A stretch of DNA of 64,000 bases. Source: Halalkalibacter hemicellulosilyticusJCM 9152 (GTDB lineage: Bacteria; Bacillota; Bacilli; Bacillales; Bacillaceae_D). The stretch spans positions 121,301-185,300 of the forward strand of contig NZ_BAUU01000004.1 in NCBI RefSeq assembly GCF_000513115.1, in the 5' to 3' direction. The notes beneath the pieces were generated by a model, which worked only from the letters and a program-made list of their open reading frames with translations, was not told the origin of the DNA and did no database searches. A program made the translations under genes and the position numbers. Below, one piece after another: positions 26,200-37,190 of the stretch (within the stretch, counting starts at the first letter, position 1; each line of letters starts with the position of its first letter).

Positions 26200-26236
26200 A
26201 AGGTGGTATCAGAATAAACGATGCCATCTTTTTTAG
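26200..26236 (+). terminator. terminator after the gamma-glutamyl operon
   Basis: AGGTGGTATC pairs with GATGCCATCT (one G-T pair) around a 9-base loop, followed by TTTTTT. Confidence 0.8.
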
Positions 26237-26471
26237 TGTGGTTATAAACGATTTAGGATGTTGTCAGAGAAATCTGTTTAAAATATGACAGGATTGTCCA
26301 AATATATACAGCATCTACATGGAAAATTAACATCACCTTAAAATTGATTTGATAGGATAGCCTTGTGTAAATGACTCTGTTGTCTTATGAAGGGGAATGT
26401 CATCGATCAACGTGTCGTCGAATTCTTTTTCAAAAAGAATGGGTCAAAAAAATTTATATAGGAGGCTATTT

Positions 26472-29400
26472 ATGAGGAAGAGAAAAAATATGTTCATGCA
26501 AACTCTCATCTATGTGTTAGTGCTAACACTTGTGTTCAGCCCGTTTCATTCACTCGCAGCTGTCGTAGCAGATGAGGATGTTCTCTCTGTACAAGATGCG
26601 ATTGCAAACAATGAAGGAACAGGAACGGTTGAAGGGTATATCGTTGGACATACCGTAAGTGCAGGTAACTATAATTTTTCAGCACCGTTTGCCAATGATT
26701 TTAACTTAATACTGGCAGATGATCCTGAGGAACGAAATCGTGAAAATATATTACTTGTTCAAATTACAGCTGGTTTTCGAGGTGAATATGGACTAGCTAC
26801 AAATCCTAGTATCATCGGCGAAAAGGTTCGCATTAGTGGTGATTTGGAAGCTTATTATTCTCAAGCGGGGTTAAGAAACCCTTCGCAAATGGCCTTTGTT
26901 GATGGTGGTTCTATTAATCCAGACCCTGAGCTACCGGAAGTCACAGCGATAGCGGATGTTCGCGAAATGGCACAGGGTGAAGAAGTTTCGGTAAGAGGCG
27001 TTGTTACGACAACACCTGGAGCGTGGGGTGGAAGTGGATTTTATTTGCAGGATGCAACAGGAGGTACATACGTATTTGGTTCTAATCAAGTGAGTCAAGG
27101 TGATGAAGTCATTATTACAGGTGAAACAGGTGAGTATAATGGCGAATTTCAAATTAGCCAGTTGTCGAATGTAACGGTTTTAGCTGATGGTAAGTTACCG
27201 TCACCAGTGAAAGCATCACCGGGTGAAGTGGGTGATGCCAATCAAGGACAGCTCGTAACATTGGAAGGTGTGACGATTGCTCGTTTAACAGAAGTGAACA
27301 GCTTTGGTACGTTCGAATTTCAAGCTGAATTAGGCGATGATCGGTAGTCGTTCGCGTTGATAATCGGACTGGGCTTGTTTATAACGATTTTGCTAGGTCA
27401 AACGGAGAGGTTGTTGATGTAACTGGGGTTGCAAGTGTATTTAATGGAACATTTCAAGTGAAGCCACGTGGCGATGCAGATATTGTTCCAGCTTCTGATT
27501 CAGTGGAGCCAACAGATCCGGTTGAACCACCGCCTAGTGATGATCAATTAGATTTAACGATTTTACACACGAATGATATTCATTCACGTATTGATGATTT
27601 AGGGAAAGTGGCAGCGTTTATTAATAGTGAACGAGATGCTGTTGATCATTCACTTTATTTAGATGCTGGTGATATTTTTAGTGGATCTCCTGTTAATGAC
27701 ATTAATTTAGGTGAACCGATCATTGATATTTTAAATGAAATGAAGCTTGATGCATTGGCGATAGGTAATCATGAGTTTGATTATGGACAAGATGTGTTTG
27801 CCGAACGTGTCTGGCAATCAAGCTTCCCGTGGTTAAGTGCAAACATGACTGTCGATCCATTGATTGCGATTGAGCAGCCTGAGCCTTATACCATTTTTGA
27901 GTTTGACGAGTTTGATGTGGGTGTATTTAGTTTAACGCAAAATCCTCCAGCCACCGCACCAAGTGGAGTCGTAGGAATTGAATTCCATGATTATGTTGAT
28001 ACAGCTCTTGCTTATCAAGAAGTGCTAGAAGAGCAAGCGGATGTGATTATTGCTCTTACGCATATTGGTTATAGTGATGATCGTCGATTAGCGGAGGCGG
28101 TCGATTACTTTGATGTCATTATTGGTGGACATAGCCATACCGTGTTAAACACACCTCAAGTGGTGAATGGTACACCGATTGCCCAAGCGGGTGGATACGC
28201 TAGCCACGTTGGGAAATTATCGCTGGCGATTGATGCTGAAACGAAAGAGGTTTCTCACGTACAAGGGCGCTTACAATCGGTTAGTCAATTTCAGGAAACG
28301 GATGAGGAAGTCCAAGCGATTATTGACGTTTGGAACGAGCAAATGGATGAAATATTAGGCATTGTCATCGGTGAGTCAGAAACAGGTCTTACACGAGATG
28401 GTCGCTATGAAAGAGATGTAGCACTCGGAAATTTCTGGACAGATGCAATGGCGTTTGCAGCAGATGCAGATATTGCCTTCACGAATAACGGTGGAATTCG
28501 AGATTCTATAGCTGCTGGAGATGTGACGATTGGTGATATTTATCGCATTGAACCGTTCGATAATCAAGTGATGTTATTTGAAATGACTGGAGAAGCGATT
28601 AAGGATGTTATCAAGTTTTCTTATTCACGAGATAATCGAAATCAAATTGACTTACAATCGTCAGGGCTTCATTACACGATTTTAACAAATGCGAGTGGAC
28701 AATATGTGGATGTCGAGTTAGAACTAGAAGGACAGCCTCTTGATCTTGATGCTACGTATCTCGTTGCTGTACCTGATTACATCGGCACAGGTGGATCAGG
28801 CTACGATTTCCAAGGAACGGTCTTATATGCAGAAGTTACACCAATGACGACTGCGATGATTGAATACGGAGAATTTTTAACCGCTCAAGGTGAAAAGTTG
28901 AATTACGGCTCAGAGGGACGAATAGCCATTGAAGTTGATCCGAATGCAGGCAGCCCGGTTGGGGAAGTAATTGGATCTACTGAACAAGGGTTGTTTAGTG
29001 CAAATAAAGGGGTTATGGATGCTAGTCTAGGAAATCTCTATACAGATGCTGTTCGATCAAAAACAAATGCAGACATCGGTCTTCTTAATGGAAGCTCGGT
29101 GACTGGGGCGATTCCAGCAGGTAATATAACGCGAGAGCAAATTGAAGCGTTAGATGTTTATCGAAACAAAATTGTTGTAGTGGAAACGACTGGCGCACGT
29201 TTAAAAGAAATGATTCTGGCTCAATCGAATTACCATCGCCAAGTAGATGTGCAAGCCTCAGGTATTCATTACACGCTAGTAAAAGGTAACGGAGCGTCGA
29301 CCTTTGCGGATGTTATGATCAGCTTAGAGGATGGTACAAGTATTGAAGACGATGAAGTATATAAGGTTGTATACAACGACTTTATGCATAATGGTGGTCA

Positions 29401-30454
29401 TTATACGTTAAGTGACTCAACGATTGGAGAGGGTGGTTTCGTATGGGAAGCCGTTGCAGAATTCGTAGAGTCACAAATAGAAGCAATTGATTATGTGGAA
29501 GGAAAAAGAATTTCTATTTATGATCCTAGTCAGCCGGTAGATCCGACTGACCCAGATCCCGTCGATCCGGTGGACCCGGTAGATCCGACTGATCCAGATC
29601 CCGTCGATCCGGTGGACCCGGTAGATCCGACTGATCCAGATCCCGTCGATCCAGTGGACCCGGTCGATCCACCATCTGAGCCAAAAGATGATCTTGTAGT
29701 GAAAGATGGTAAAATCTTTGTTTCTAATGAAATGGTCAATCGCGTCCAAGACAGTGGTATTCTAGAATTGGATGTTCGTTCTGAACCGTTTACTAGACAT
29801 ACAACGATTGAGCTAAGCAGCGAACAAATCGATGATTTAATCGGAAAAGGAGCTATAATTAAAGTCGTTTCAAGCACAGTGACGGTCGAAATTCCAGCTG
29901 CTATTTTTGAAATGGGTCAAGGAGCTGTGACATTCACATTTGATGAAGTAAATGAAGAAGAGTTTAAGGAAGAACTAAGCTCGGGGCCCGGGATATTACT
30001 TAGTACAATCTTTGATTTTACACTAACTCAAGGAGATCAAATTCTCTCTCATTTTGGAGAGCAATTTGTTACACTGCATTTCCAGGTTGATGAAGATTTA
30101 CTAACTAATGAAGACAAGGTTCATATTTTCTACTTAAATGAAACAACAAATGTGTGGGAGAAAGTTGGAGGAACGTACTTAGATGGCTATGTGTCTGCCG
30201 AGACGTCTCATTTCAGTGTATTTGCCGCATTTGAGGAAGAAGAAAATATCGATCCAACTCCGGAAGATCCTAGTCATCCTGAAGCTGAAGAAGATGATGA
30301 GGATAATCAAGATTCAGGAAGCAAAAAAGGATCAGATGAAGATCGTAAATTACCTGATACAGCAACGAATTCAGCTAACATTGCTTTAATTGGTGTTATT
30401 CTGTTCTTAGTTGGGTTTATGATCATATTAATGGGACGTAAAAAGCTTGCCTAA
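26472..30454 (+). pseudogene. yhcR: YhcR-like cell-wall-anchored 5'-nucleotidase/nuclease, frameshifted
   Basis: Large secreted nucleotidase of about 1327 residues, comparable to B. subtilis YhcR. In order: signal peptide (about 1-28), a YhcR-type OB region, a second OB-fold segment (EVSVRGVVTTTPGAWGGSG), a metallophosphatase domain (TILHTNDIHSRID, GNHEFDYG, GGHSHT), two 5'-nucleotidase C-terminal domains, a Pro/Asp/Val linker, a beta-rich domain and a sortase signal LPDTA with membrane helix and RKK tail. The frame breaks at about 27345: one more G (CGG to CGGG) joins GDDR to VVVRVDNRTG, and the full length then fits. ATG 26472 follows GGAGG. Extracellular nucleotide or DNA scavenging is the expected role. 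Confidence 0.88.
29537..29662 (+). repeat. three tandem 42-base repeats in the yhcR-like gene
   Basis: Units at 29537-29578, 29579-29620 and 29621-29662 each encode VDPTDPDPVDPVDP and differ by a few third-position changes. They form the acidic linker between the nucleotidase part and the wall-proximal domain. Such repeats expand and contract easily. Confidence 0.9.
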
Positions 30455-30472
30455 GTGAAAATGAAATAGTTC

Positions 30473-30520
30473 GGGCGGTTCTGTCATTCCACTTGAATTG
30501 GAAATGGCGGACCGTCTCTT
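30473..30520 (+). terminator. probable terminator after the yhcR-like gene
   Basis: An imperfect stem (GGCGGTTCTGTCATTCCA with TGGAAATGGCGGACCGTC, several G-T pairs) around a 7-base loop, followed by TCTTTATTT. The remaining interval to the fbp start at 30898 shows no gene or recognised RNA element. Confidence 0.6.
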
Positions 30521-30897
30521 TATTTATATGAGATATTTCCGGCGTAGAATGCGAGTTGATTTTGAGAGAATTGTCTCAACTTTTAAAATGTCAGTTAGAT
30601 GCCAACATAAATTCGGTAGGTGCAAGTTTGAGCAGTAAGAGAGGGGGAAAATGCGCTAGATTGAGAATAGGTGCATGTTTTTTAACAGAAAGAAGCGGGG
30701 AAAAGTGCTTCAGAATATCATCATAACTGTTCAAACACCCCTTAAAAGTATGTCTTTAATAGGGATTTATTATTAATGTGTTGCACTATTTAATTTATAT
30801 GATACACTTAATAAAAATAATTCTCAATATAAAGTATGTTTATCGATTGGATGTAGCATATTGTATACATGTTTGTGCTGAAGGGGGAACAGCTGTA

Positions 30898-32828
30898 TTG
30901 AATAAAAAATACTTAGATTTGCTTGCTGAGAAATTTGATAGAGAAGAGAAAGTCGTGACGGAAATTATAAATCTCGAAGCGATTTTGAATTTGCCGAAAG
31001 GGACGGAGCATTTTGTCAGTGATTTGCATGGAGAATATCATGCGTTTCAACATGTGCTTCGTAATGGTTCGGGTAAAGTAAAAGAGAAAATCATGGACAT
31101 TTTCAAAGATTCATTGACTCACCAGGAGATCGATGACTTTGCGACGTTAGTTTATTATCCAGAAGATAAGCTGAAGTTGATGAAGAATAAATTTAGTAGT
31201 AAGGAAGAGTTGCATCAATGGTACAAGCAAGTCATTTGCGACATGATTACACTTATTCCTTATGCTTCATCGAAGTATACACGCTCGAAATTAAGAAAAG
31301 CATTACCGGAGCAGTTTGTTTATGTTATTGAAGAGCTATTGTATAAATCGGATAAATATTCGAACAAGAAGTCCTATTATAAACAAATTTTAGAACAGAT
31401 CATTACGCTTGGGCAATCAGAAAAGCTAATTGCAGGGCTCGCTTATACGATTCAACAATTGATTGTAGATCACTTGCATGTCGTTGGGGATATTTATGAC
31501 CGTGGACCTGATCCTGATAAAATTATGGATACATTGATTAACTATCATTCGTTAGATATTCAGTGGGGGAATCATGATGTTCTTTGGTTGGGAGCGTTTG
31601 CTGGCTCGAAGGTCTGTCTAGCGAATATTATTCGTATTTGTGCTCGTTATGATAATTTGGACATTATTGAGGATGTATATGGGATTAATCTGCGACCATT
31701 GATGACGTTAGCGGATAAATATTATGATGATAATCCAGCATTTCGGCCGAAGCAGCATGCGGATAAACCATTGTCAAAGGATGAGGCTTTGCAAATTACA
31801 AAAATTCATCAGGCAATTGCATAATTCAGTTTAAGTTGGAGAGTCCGATTATTAAGCGACGTCCTTTCTTCAATATGTCAGAGCGCTTGTTGCTTGAGAA
31901 GGTCGATTATGAGCGCAATGAGGTGACCGTCTATGGAGAGACGTATCCATTAGAGCACACGTGCTTTGCAACCATTGATCGCAATAATCCGACTGCGTTA
32001 TTAGATGAGGAAGAAGAAGTGATCAATAAGCTGTTGCTGTCTGTTCAGCACTCGGAAAAGCTAGCGAGGCATATGAAATTTTTAATGAAAAAAGGCAGTC
32101 TCTATTTGCGATACAATGGGAATTTGCTCATTCATGGCTGTATGCCAATTAATGAAGATGGCCAGATGGAGCAAATGGAAATTGATGGTCAGGTTTACAA
32201 AGGTCGGGCATTATTAGATCAATTTGAGACGTATTTACGCTATGCGTTTGCTCATCGAGACCAAACGGATGACCTTGCGACTGATATGGTTTGGTATTTA
32301 TGGACAGGGGAATATTCGTCGTTATTTGGAAAGCGTGCGATGACGACATTTGAACGTTATTTTATTAAGGATAAAGCTGCACATAAAGAACCGAAGAATC
32401 CTTATTATTACTTGAGAGAGAATGAGGAGGTTTGTCGAACGATTTTAGCAGAATTTGACCTTGATCCTGAGCAAGGACACATTATTAATGGTCATACACC
32501 TGTTAAGGAAATTAATGGCGAGAACCCGATTAAGGCAAATGGGAAATTAATTGTCATTGACGGAGGTTTCTCGAAAGCGTATCAATCAACGACAGGAATA
32601 GCTGGCTATACACTGCTGTATAACTCGTTTGGCATGCAATTAGTCGCTCATCAGCAGTTCAATTCGAAAGAGGATGTCATTCAAAATGGTGCTGATGTCT
32701 TGTCGGTGAAGCGAGTAGTAGATAAGGAACTCGAACGGAAGAAGGTCCGAGAAACGAATATCGGGCAGGAGTTAAAAGACGAGATTTCAATGTTAAAGAA
32801 GCTTATGGAGTATCGTTATATGGATTAA
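30898..32828 (+). pseudogene. fbp: fructose-1,6-bisphosphatase class 3, frameshifted
   Basis: Gluconeogenic enzyme that hydrolyses fructose-1,6-bisphosphate, of the Firmicutes-type metallophosphatase class. Metal motifs are clear: [23 protein letters not shown] and [11 protein letters not shown] in the first part, NGHTPVKEI and [10 protein letters not shown] in the second. TTG 30898 follows GAAGGGGGA. The frame breaks at 31822 after KIHQAIA; one extra A (GCATAATT to GCAATAATT) gives [17 protein letters not shown], which matches B. subtilis Fbp exactly at the junction, with about 643 residues. Such a conserved housekeeping gene is more likely mis-sequenced than inactive. Confidence 0.93.
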
Positions 32829-32832
32829 AGAG

Positions 32833-32866
32833 AAGGCATGCCTACCGTTTAGGTGTGCTTTTTTAT
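32833..32866 (+). terminator. terminator after fbp
   Basis: AAGGCATGCCT pairs with AGGTGTGCTT (one bulge) around a short loop, followed directly by TTTTATT. Confidence 0.7.
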
Positions 32867-32935
32867 TGTGAGCGAGAGTACCCAGTTACTCAAATATTCG
32901 CCTAGTTTGTCCTGTACAATTTGAGAAACAATACA

Positions 32936-32958
32936 TTTGTCATGAACGTTACGACAAA
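32936..32958. promoter_or_regulatory. candidate MtlR operator
   Basis: TTTGTC and GACAAA form an inverted repeat with an 11-base spacer about 135 bases upstream of mtlA. The half-sites resemble those reported for Bacillus MtlR boxes (TTGnCA..TGnCAA). Position and symmetry support it, but the match is partial. Confidence 0.35.
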
Positions 32959-33021
32959 GATAGTTTTCATTGTCATTGAATGTCGCTCTATAGTTCATTT
33001 ATGCTAAGGTTAGTTAAAGAT

Positions 33022-33050
33022 GTTCAAAAAAGGTTCATATTTTTTTGAAC
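33022..33050 (+). promoter_or_regulatory. inverted repeat in the mtlA leader
   Basis: GTTCAAAAAA (33022-33031) and TTTTTTGAAC (33041-33050) can form a 10-base stem 43 bases before the mtlA start. It could be a weak terminator, an RNA element or a protein site; no function is assigned. Confidence 0.4.
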
Positions 33051-33092
33051 GTACGCCATTTATTATATTTTATTAAAGAAAGGATGATTAGA

Positions 33093-34985
33093 ATGGCTCA
33101 ATCGAAAGTAAAAGTTGCAGTGCAGAAGTTCGGTAATTTTTTGAGTTCCATGGTCATGCCTAATATTGGTGCTTTTATTGCTTGGGGGCTTATTACGGCC
33201 TTGTTTATTCCTGATGGCTTCTTTCCAAATGAAAGCCTTGCCAGTTTAGTCGGCCCTATGGTTACGTACTTATTACCTCTTTTAATTGGTTATACAGGTG
33301 GAAAATTGATTCATGATCAGCGTGGTGGTGTTGTCGGAGCGATTGCGACGATGGGTGTTATTGTTGGAGCGCCAGATACGCCAATGTTCTTAGGAGCAAT
33401 GGTTGTCGGCCCGCTTGCGGCCTTTTTAATTAAAAGGTTTGACAAAGTGATTGAAGGGAAAATTCGATCAGGGTTTGAAATGCTCGTTAATAATTTCTCT
33501 GCAGGTATTATCGGGGGAGCGTTGGCTGTTCTCGCATTTTTAGGAATAGGTCCAGCCGTTCAGTCGTTTACACAAGTTCTTGTTGTCGGTGTTGACTGGC
33601 TATTGGATATGGGATTACTCCCATTAACGAGCTTGTTAATTGAACCGGCTAAGATTCTTTTCTTAAATAATGCGGTAAACCATGGTGTCTTAACACCAAT
33701 TGGATTGGAGCAGGTGCAGAATGCTGGTCGGTCAGTTCTTTTCCTATTGGAGGCCAATCCCGGTCCAGGTTTAGGGGTATTATTAGCCTTTATGATCTTT
33801 GGAAAAGGAATGGCAAGACAATCGGCATCAGGAGCGTCGATCATTCACTTTTTCGGGGGTATTCATGAAATTTACTTCCCGTATGTGTTAATGAAGCCAA
33901 TGTTGCTTATTTCTGTTATTCTTGGTGGTATGAGCGGTGTCTTCACCCTTGTCCTTCTTGGAGGAGGCCTTGGTGCACCTGCATCACCAGGTAGTATTAT
34001 TGCGATAACGGCTGTTACTCCGCCTAATGGAATGGTGTATTTTGCTAACTATGCAGCGATTTTTGTAGCAACTTCTGTGTCATTCATCATTTCAGCAATC
34101 GTTCTAAAAACAGGTAAACAAGTCGATGAAGATATGGATGTAGCAACGAAGAAGATGGAACAGATGAAAGGGAAGAAAAGCTCGGTTTCTAGTCAATTTA
34201 TTAGCACTGGTTTACAAGCAGATCAAGTTAATAAAATCGTATTTGCTTGTGATGCCGGAATGGGATCGAGTGCGATGGGTGCTTCACTTCTACGTAAGAA
34301 GGTGAAGGAAGCAGGATTGGATGTTAAGGTGACGAATACAGCCATTAGTAACATTCCAGCGGATGCCGAGATTGTCATAACACAAGAAGAATTGACGCAA
34401 CGAGCACAGAATAAGATTCCTAATGCGTACCATATTTCTGTTGACAACTTCTTATCAAGTCCTGAATATGACAAGCTTATTGAGAACTTGCAAAATGGTA
34501 CTTCAACCGATCAATCAGAGGGTGACGAGATCAGTGAGGAGCCTACGATTGAAGAAAATAATGATATGCTTCTTGAGGAAAATATTTTTATTAATCAAGA
34601 GTTTAAAACAAAAGAAGAAGCAATTCGGTTTGCGGGTGCCGTACTAGTCAAAGCAGGTTATGTAGAGGAAAGCTATGTAGATGCGATGATTGAACGCGAA
34701 GAAATGACGTCGACATACATGGGTAATAATGTCGCGATTCCACACGGTACAGAAGAAGCAAAGAAGGCAGTCATTAAATCAGGCTTTACCGTTATTCAAG
34801 TTCCTAATGGGGTAGACTTTAATGGAGAAGAAACGAAACTAATCTTCGGAATTGCTGGTAAAGATGGCACGCATCTAGATATTCTTTCAAGCATTGCTGT
34901 CATTTGCTCCGAACAGGAGAATGTTGACCGAATGATTCAAGCGAAAACAGTGAAAGAATTGAAAGCTCTTATTAATAGTAAATGA
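33093..34985 (+). CDS. mtlA: mannitol PTS permease, fused EIICBA
   Basis: Membrane permease that imports D-mannitol and phosphorylates it to mannitol-1-phosphate. It has 630 residues: EIIC with about 8 membrane segments (about 1-350, including GAPDTPMFLGAMVVGPL and GGIHEIYFPYV), EIIB with phospho-Cys386 in FACDAGMGSSAMG, and EIIA with phospho-His551 in VAIPHGTEEAK. The fused IIA explains the absence of a separate mtlF. ATG 33093 is chosen because AAAGGATGA lies ahead and the conserved N-terminus begins there. First gene of mtlA-mtlR-mtlD. Confidence 0.95.
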   Translation: MAQSKVKVAVQKFGNFLSSMVMPNIGAFIAWGLITALFIPDGFFPNESLASLVGPMVTYLLPLLIGYTGGKLIHDQRGGVVGAIATMGVIVGAPDTPMFLGAMVVGPLAAFLIKRFDKVIEGKIRSGFEMLVNNFSAGIIGGALAVLAFLGIGPAVQSFTQVLVVGVDWLLDMGLLPLTSLLIEPAKILFLNNAVNHGVLTPIGLEQVQNAGRSVLFLLEANPGPGLGVLLAFMIFGKGMARQSASGASIIHFFGGIHEIYFPYVLMKPMLLISVILGGMSGVFTLVLLGGGLGAPASPGSIIAITAVTPPNGMVYFANYAAIFVATSVSFIISAIVLKTGKQVDEDMDVATKKMEQMKGKKSSVSSQFISTGLQADQVNKIVFACDAGMGSSAMGASLLRKKVKEAGLDVKVTNTAISNIPADAEIVITQEELTQRAQNKIPNAYHISVDNFLSSPEYDKLIENLQNGTSTDQSEGDEISEEPTIEENNDMLLEENIFINQEFKTKEEAIRFAGAVLVKAGYVEESYVDAMIEREEMTSTYMGNNVAIPHGTEEAKKAVIKSGFTVIQVPNGVDFNGEETKLIFGIAGKDGTHLDILSSIAVICSEQENVDRMIQAKTVKELKALINSK

Positions 34986-34992
34986 TTGGTTT

Positions 34993-35018
34993 AGAAAGGC
35001 AGGATATCCTGCCTTTCT
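34993..35018 (+). terminator. hairpin between mtlA and mtlR
   Basis: AGAAAGGCAGG..CCTGCCTTTCT is a perfect palindrome 8 bases after the mtlA stop. There is no strong T-run, so it may act as an attenuator or mRNA stabiliser that sets mtlA expression above mtlR-mtlD. Confidence 0.6.
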
Positions 35019-35099
35019 ATTCGAATATCGATTATAATTGAAGCACTTAGTGTTTTCTCTTGAAAGCAGGACATCTAATAAGTGAAATGGGTGAGATGA

Positions 35100-37187
35100 A
35101 TGTTTATTACATCAAGGGAAAAAATGATTATTGATCTAATTGTCAAAACTTCGGGTAAGCATACGATTCACTCTCTATCTACGTTCTTAGAAGTTAGTTC
35201 AAGAACGGTACAAAGAGATTTGAAATCAATCGAGAAGCTGTTAAAGCCCTTTGAGTTAGAACTGAAGAGGACGGCAACAGAAGGTCTATTTATTGATGGA
35301 AAAAATGAACAAATCTATCGATTAATACAGAGGTTGACTGGTATTAATCCGACTGATATCACCCCAGAACAACGAAAGTTGCAATTGCTTATTACGTTAC
35401 TTCATGATGGACCGACATTTAAGAAGCAAGTTCTTGCTCGCAAGTTAGGTGTAAGCGGAGCAACATTGACTCTTTATTTAGATGATCTGACGGATTGGTT
35501 TCACAAATTTTCTATTAACCTGACTAGAAAAAGAGGCGTCGGATTAGAGTTAGTTGGAACGGAGTCGAGTAAACGTCATGCGCTTGCGAATTATTTCTTA
35601 GTTCATTTTTATGAAGATTTAATTGAAAGCTTATATTTGCTAAGTCAAGGAAATCGCTCGAATAAGAATATACTTGGCTATTTTTCACCTCGTTATTTAG
35701 TTGTGATTGATGAACTTGTGAATCAGAAGATAAACAAAGGGCAAACAAGGCTAGCAGACAATGATTACACAGGGCTAATCGTCTATATTTGCATTACGCT
35801 TCAGCGAATTGAGCATCATTTTATACTTGAACAGGAAATAGTAACAGAGCATGACTATACGAGTGAATTTAATCTTGTGTCAACAATATGTGAAGAGCTT
35901 CAAGATCAGCTTTCGATTTCACTAGATAAGAGCGACGTTCATTTTTTGACCGTTGTTTTAAAAGGGTCAAAGGTGCAAGCGGCTGATGTTGTTGGTTACG
36001 ACAGTGTTTTACTAGGTAAGTTGATAAAAAAAGTCATTCAAGATGTGTCTGATCAATTGAATGTTCATTTAATGGATGACTTTTCGTTGTATCAAGGATT
36101 GCTAGCCCATATGGAGCCATCGATTTTCCGTTTGAAGCAAAAACTTGATTTATTTAATCCTTTGACGAATGAAATTAAAAGGAAATATTCAGTGTTATTT
36201 ATGGTTGTGCAGAACAGCTTGGAAAAACAATTTGAGGATATTCACTTTCCGGATGATGAAATTGCGTTTATTGTGCTTCACTTTGGTTCGGCTTTAGTGA
36301 AGCGCGAGGAGAGTATAAAGGTACATGCTGTTATTGTTTGTCCGACAGGTATTGGAACGTCCAAAATGCTTGCGAGTCGTGTTCAAAAGGAGCTATCAGA
36401 AATTCATAACGTTGAAATATTGTCGATAAAAGAATTCCAAAAAGCTGATTTGAATGAGTATGATCTTGTCATTTCAACGGTCAGGCTGCCTTTTGTTGAA
36501 GTCGATTATATTTTAGTTAGTCCGTTGTTAAGCGAGAAAGACATTAGTTCAATTCAAGATTATTTACAAAAGCATCTAGAGGTTGTCACACGAAAGAAGA
36601 TTCACGTTACAGCTTCCATCGAACGGGATGAGAAAACGAGGAACAATCGTCAAGACGTGAAAAGCTTGTTGAAGGAAATTCAGGAGGTTCATTCAAGCAT
36701 GGAAGCGATTCTCTCAAATTTACGTGTGTATTGGAAACAATCTGATGAGGGTCATTGGAAAGTTATTGAACAAATAGTAGATGAGATTGAACAAGGTGGT
36801 CTCGTGACAAATCATACCAATGTAATAAAAGAACTAAAGGAGCGCGAGAAAAACGGTGGACTTGGTATACCAAATACGAATATGGGACTGTTTCATTGCA
36901 GAGAAGAAAGTGTAGCTGAACTCATCTTTCAAGTCGCCCATTTAGATAAACCTTGTACAATCAAAGGCATGGATGGAAAGGATATGCAAATGAAAAATCT
37001 GCTATTAATGCTGGCTCCTAAACATATGAGCAAGCGTGAGCAGGAGGTTCTAAGCATGATAAGTACAAGTTTAATTGAAAATGACATTGCGATGATGATT
37101 TTTTCGTCTTCGAATGAAGGAATGATTCGTAAGAAGTTAGAGGATACATTTTTAGATTACTTACAAAATAATTTGATAAAGGAGTGA
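35100..37187 (+). CDS. mtlR: mannitol operon activator MtlR (BglG/PRD family)
   Basis: DNA-binding activator of 695 residues. N-terminal helix-turn-helix domains (HSLSTFLEVSSRTVQRDLKS; LARKLGVSGATLTLYLDDL) are followed by two PRD domains, an EIIB-like domain with Cys414 in VIVCPTGIGTSKML, and an EIIA-like domain containing TNHTNVIKELKEREKNGG. The PTS phosphorylates PRD and EII-like domains to signal mannitol availability. It lies between mtlA and mtlD, and its stop is 3 bases before the mtlD start, so the three genes form a unit as in Geobacillus. Confidence 0.94.
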   Translation: MFITSREKMIIDLIVKTSGKHTIHSLSTFLEVSSRTVQRDLKSIEKLLKPFELELKRTATEGLFIDGKNEQIYRLIQRLTGINPTDITPEQRKLQLLITLLHDGPTFKKQVLARKLGVSGATLTLYLDDLTDWFHKFSINLTRKRGVGLELVGTESSKRHALANYFLVHFYEDLIESLYLLSQGNRSNKNILGYFSPRYLVVIDELVNQKINKGQTRLADNDYTGLIVYICITLQRIEHHFILEQEIVTEHDYTSEFNLVSTICEELQDQLSISLDKSDVHFLTVVLKGSKVQAADVVGYDSVLLGKLIKKVIQDVSDQLNVHLMDDFSLYQGLLAHMEPSIFRLKQKLDLFNPLTNEIKRKYSVLFMVVQNSLEKQFEDIHFPDDEIAFIVLHFGSALVKREESIKVHAVIVCPTGIGTSKMLASRVQKELSEIHNVEILSIKEFQKADLNEYDLVISTVRLPFVEVDYILVSPLLSEKDISSIQDYLQKHLEVVTRKKIHVTASIERDEKTRNNRQDVKSLLKEIQEVHSSMEAILSNLRVYWKQSDEGHWKVIEQIVDEIEQGGLVTNHTNVIKELKEREKNGGLGIPNTNMGLFHCREESVAELIFQVAHLDKPCTIKGMDGKDMQMKNLLLMLAPKHMSKREQEVLSMISTSLIENDIAMMIFSSSNEGMIRKKLEDTFLDYLQNNLIKE

Positions 37188-37190
37188 TGA

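Noticed and set aside
29537..29662. CRISPR-like array
   Set aside because: The units are contiguous without spacers and stay in frame within a protein.
29471..29877. Minus-strand frames rich in Gly-Ser-Thr opposite the yhcR-like linker
   Set aside because: They mirror the 42-base tandem repeats of the real gene and have no independent support.
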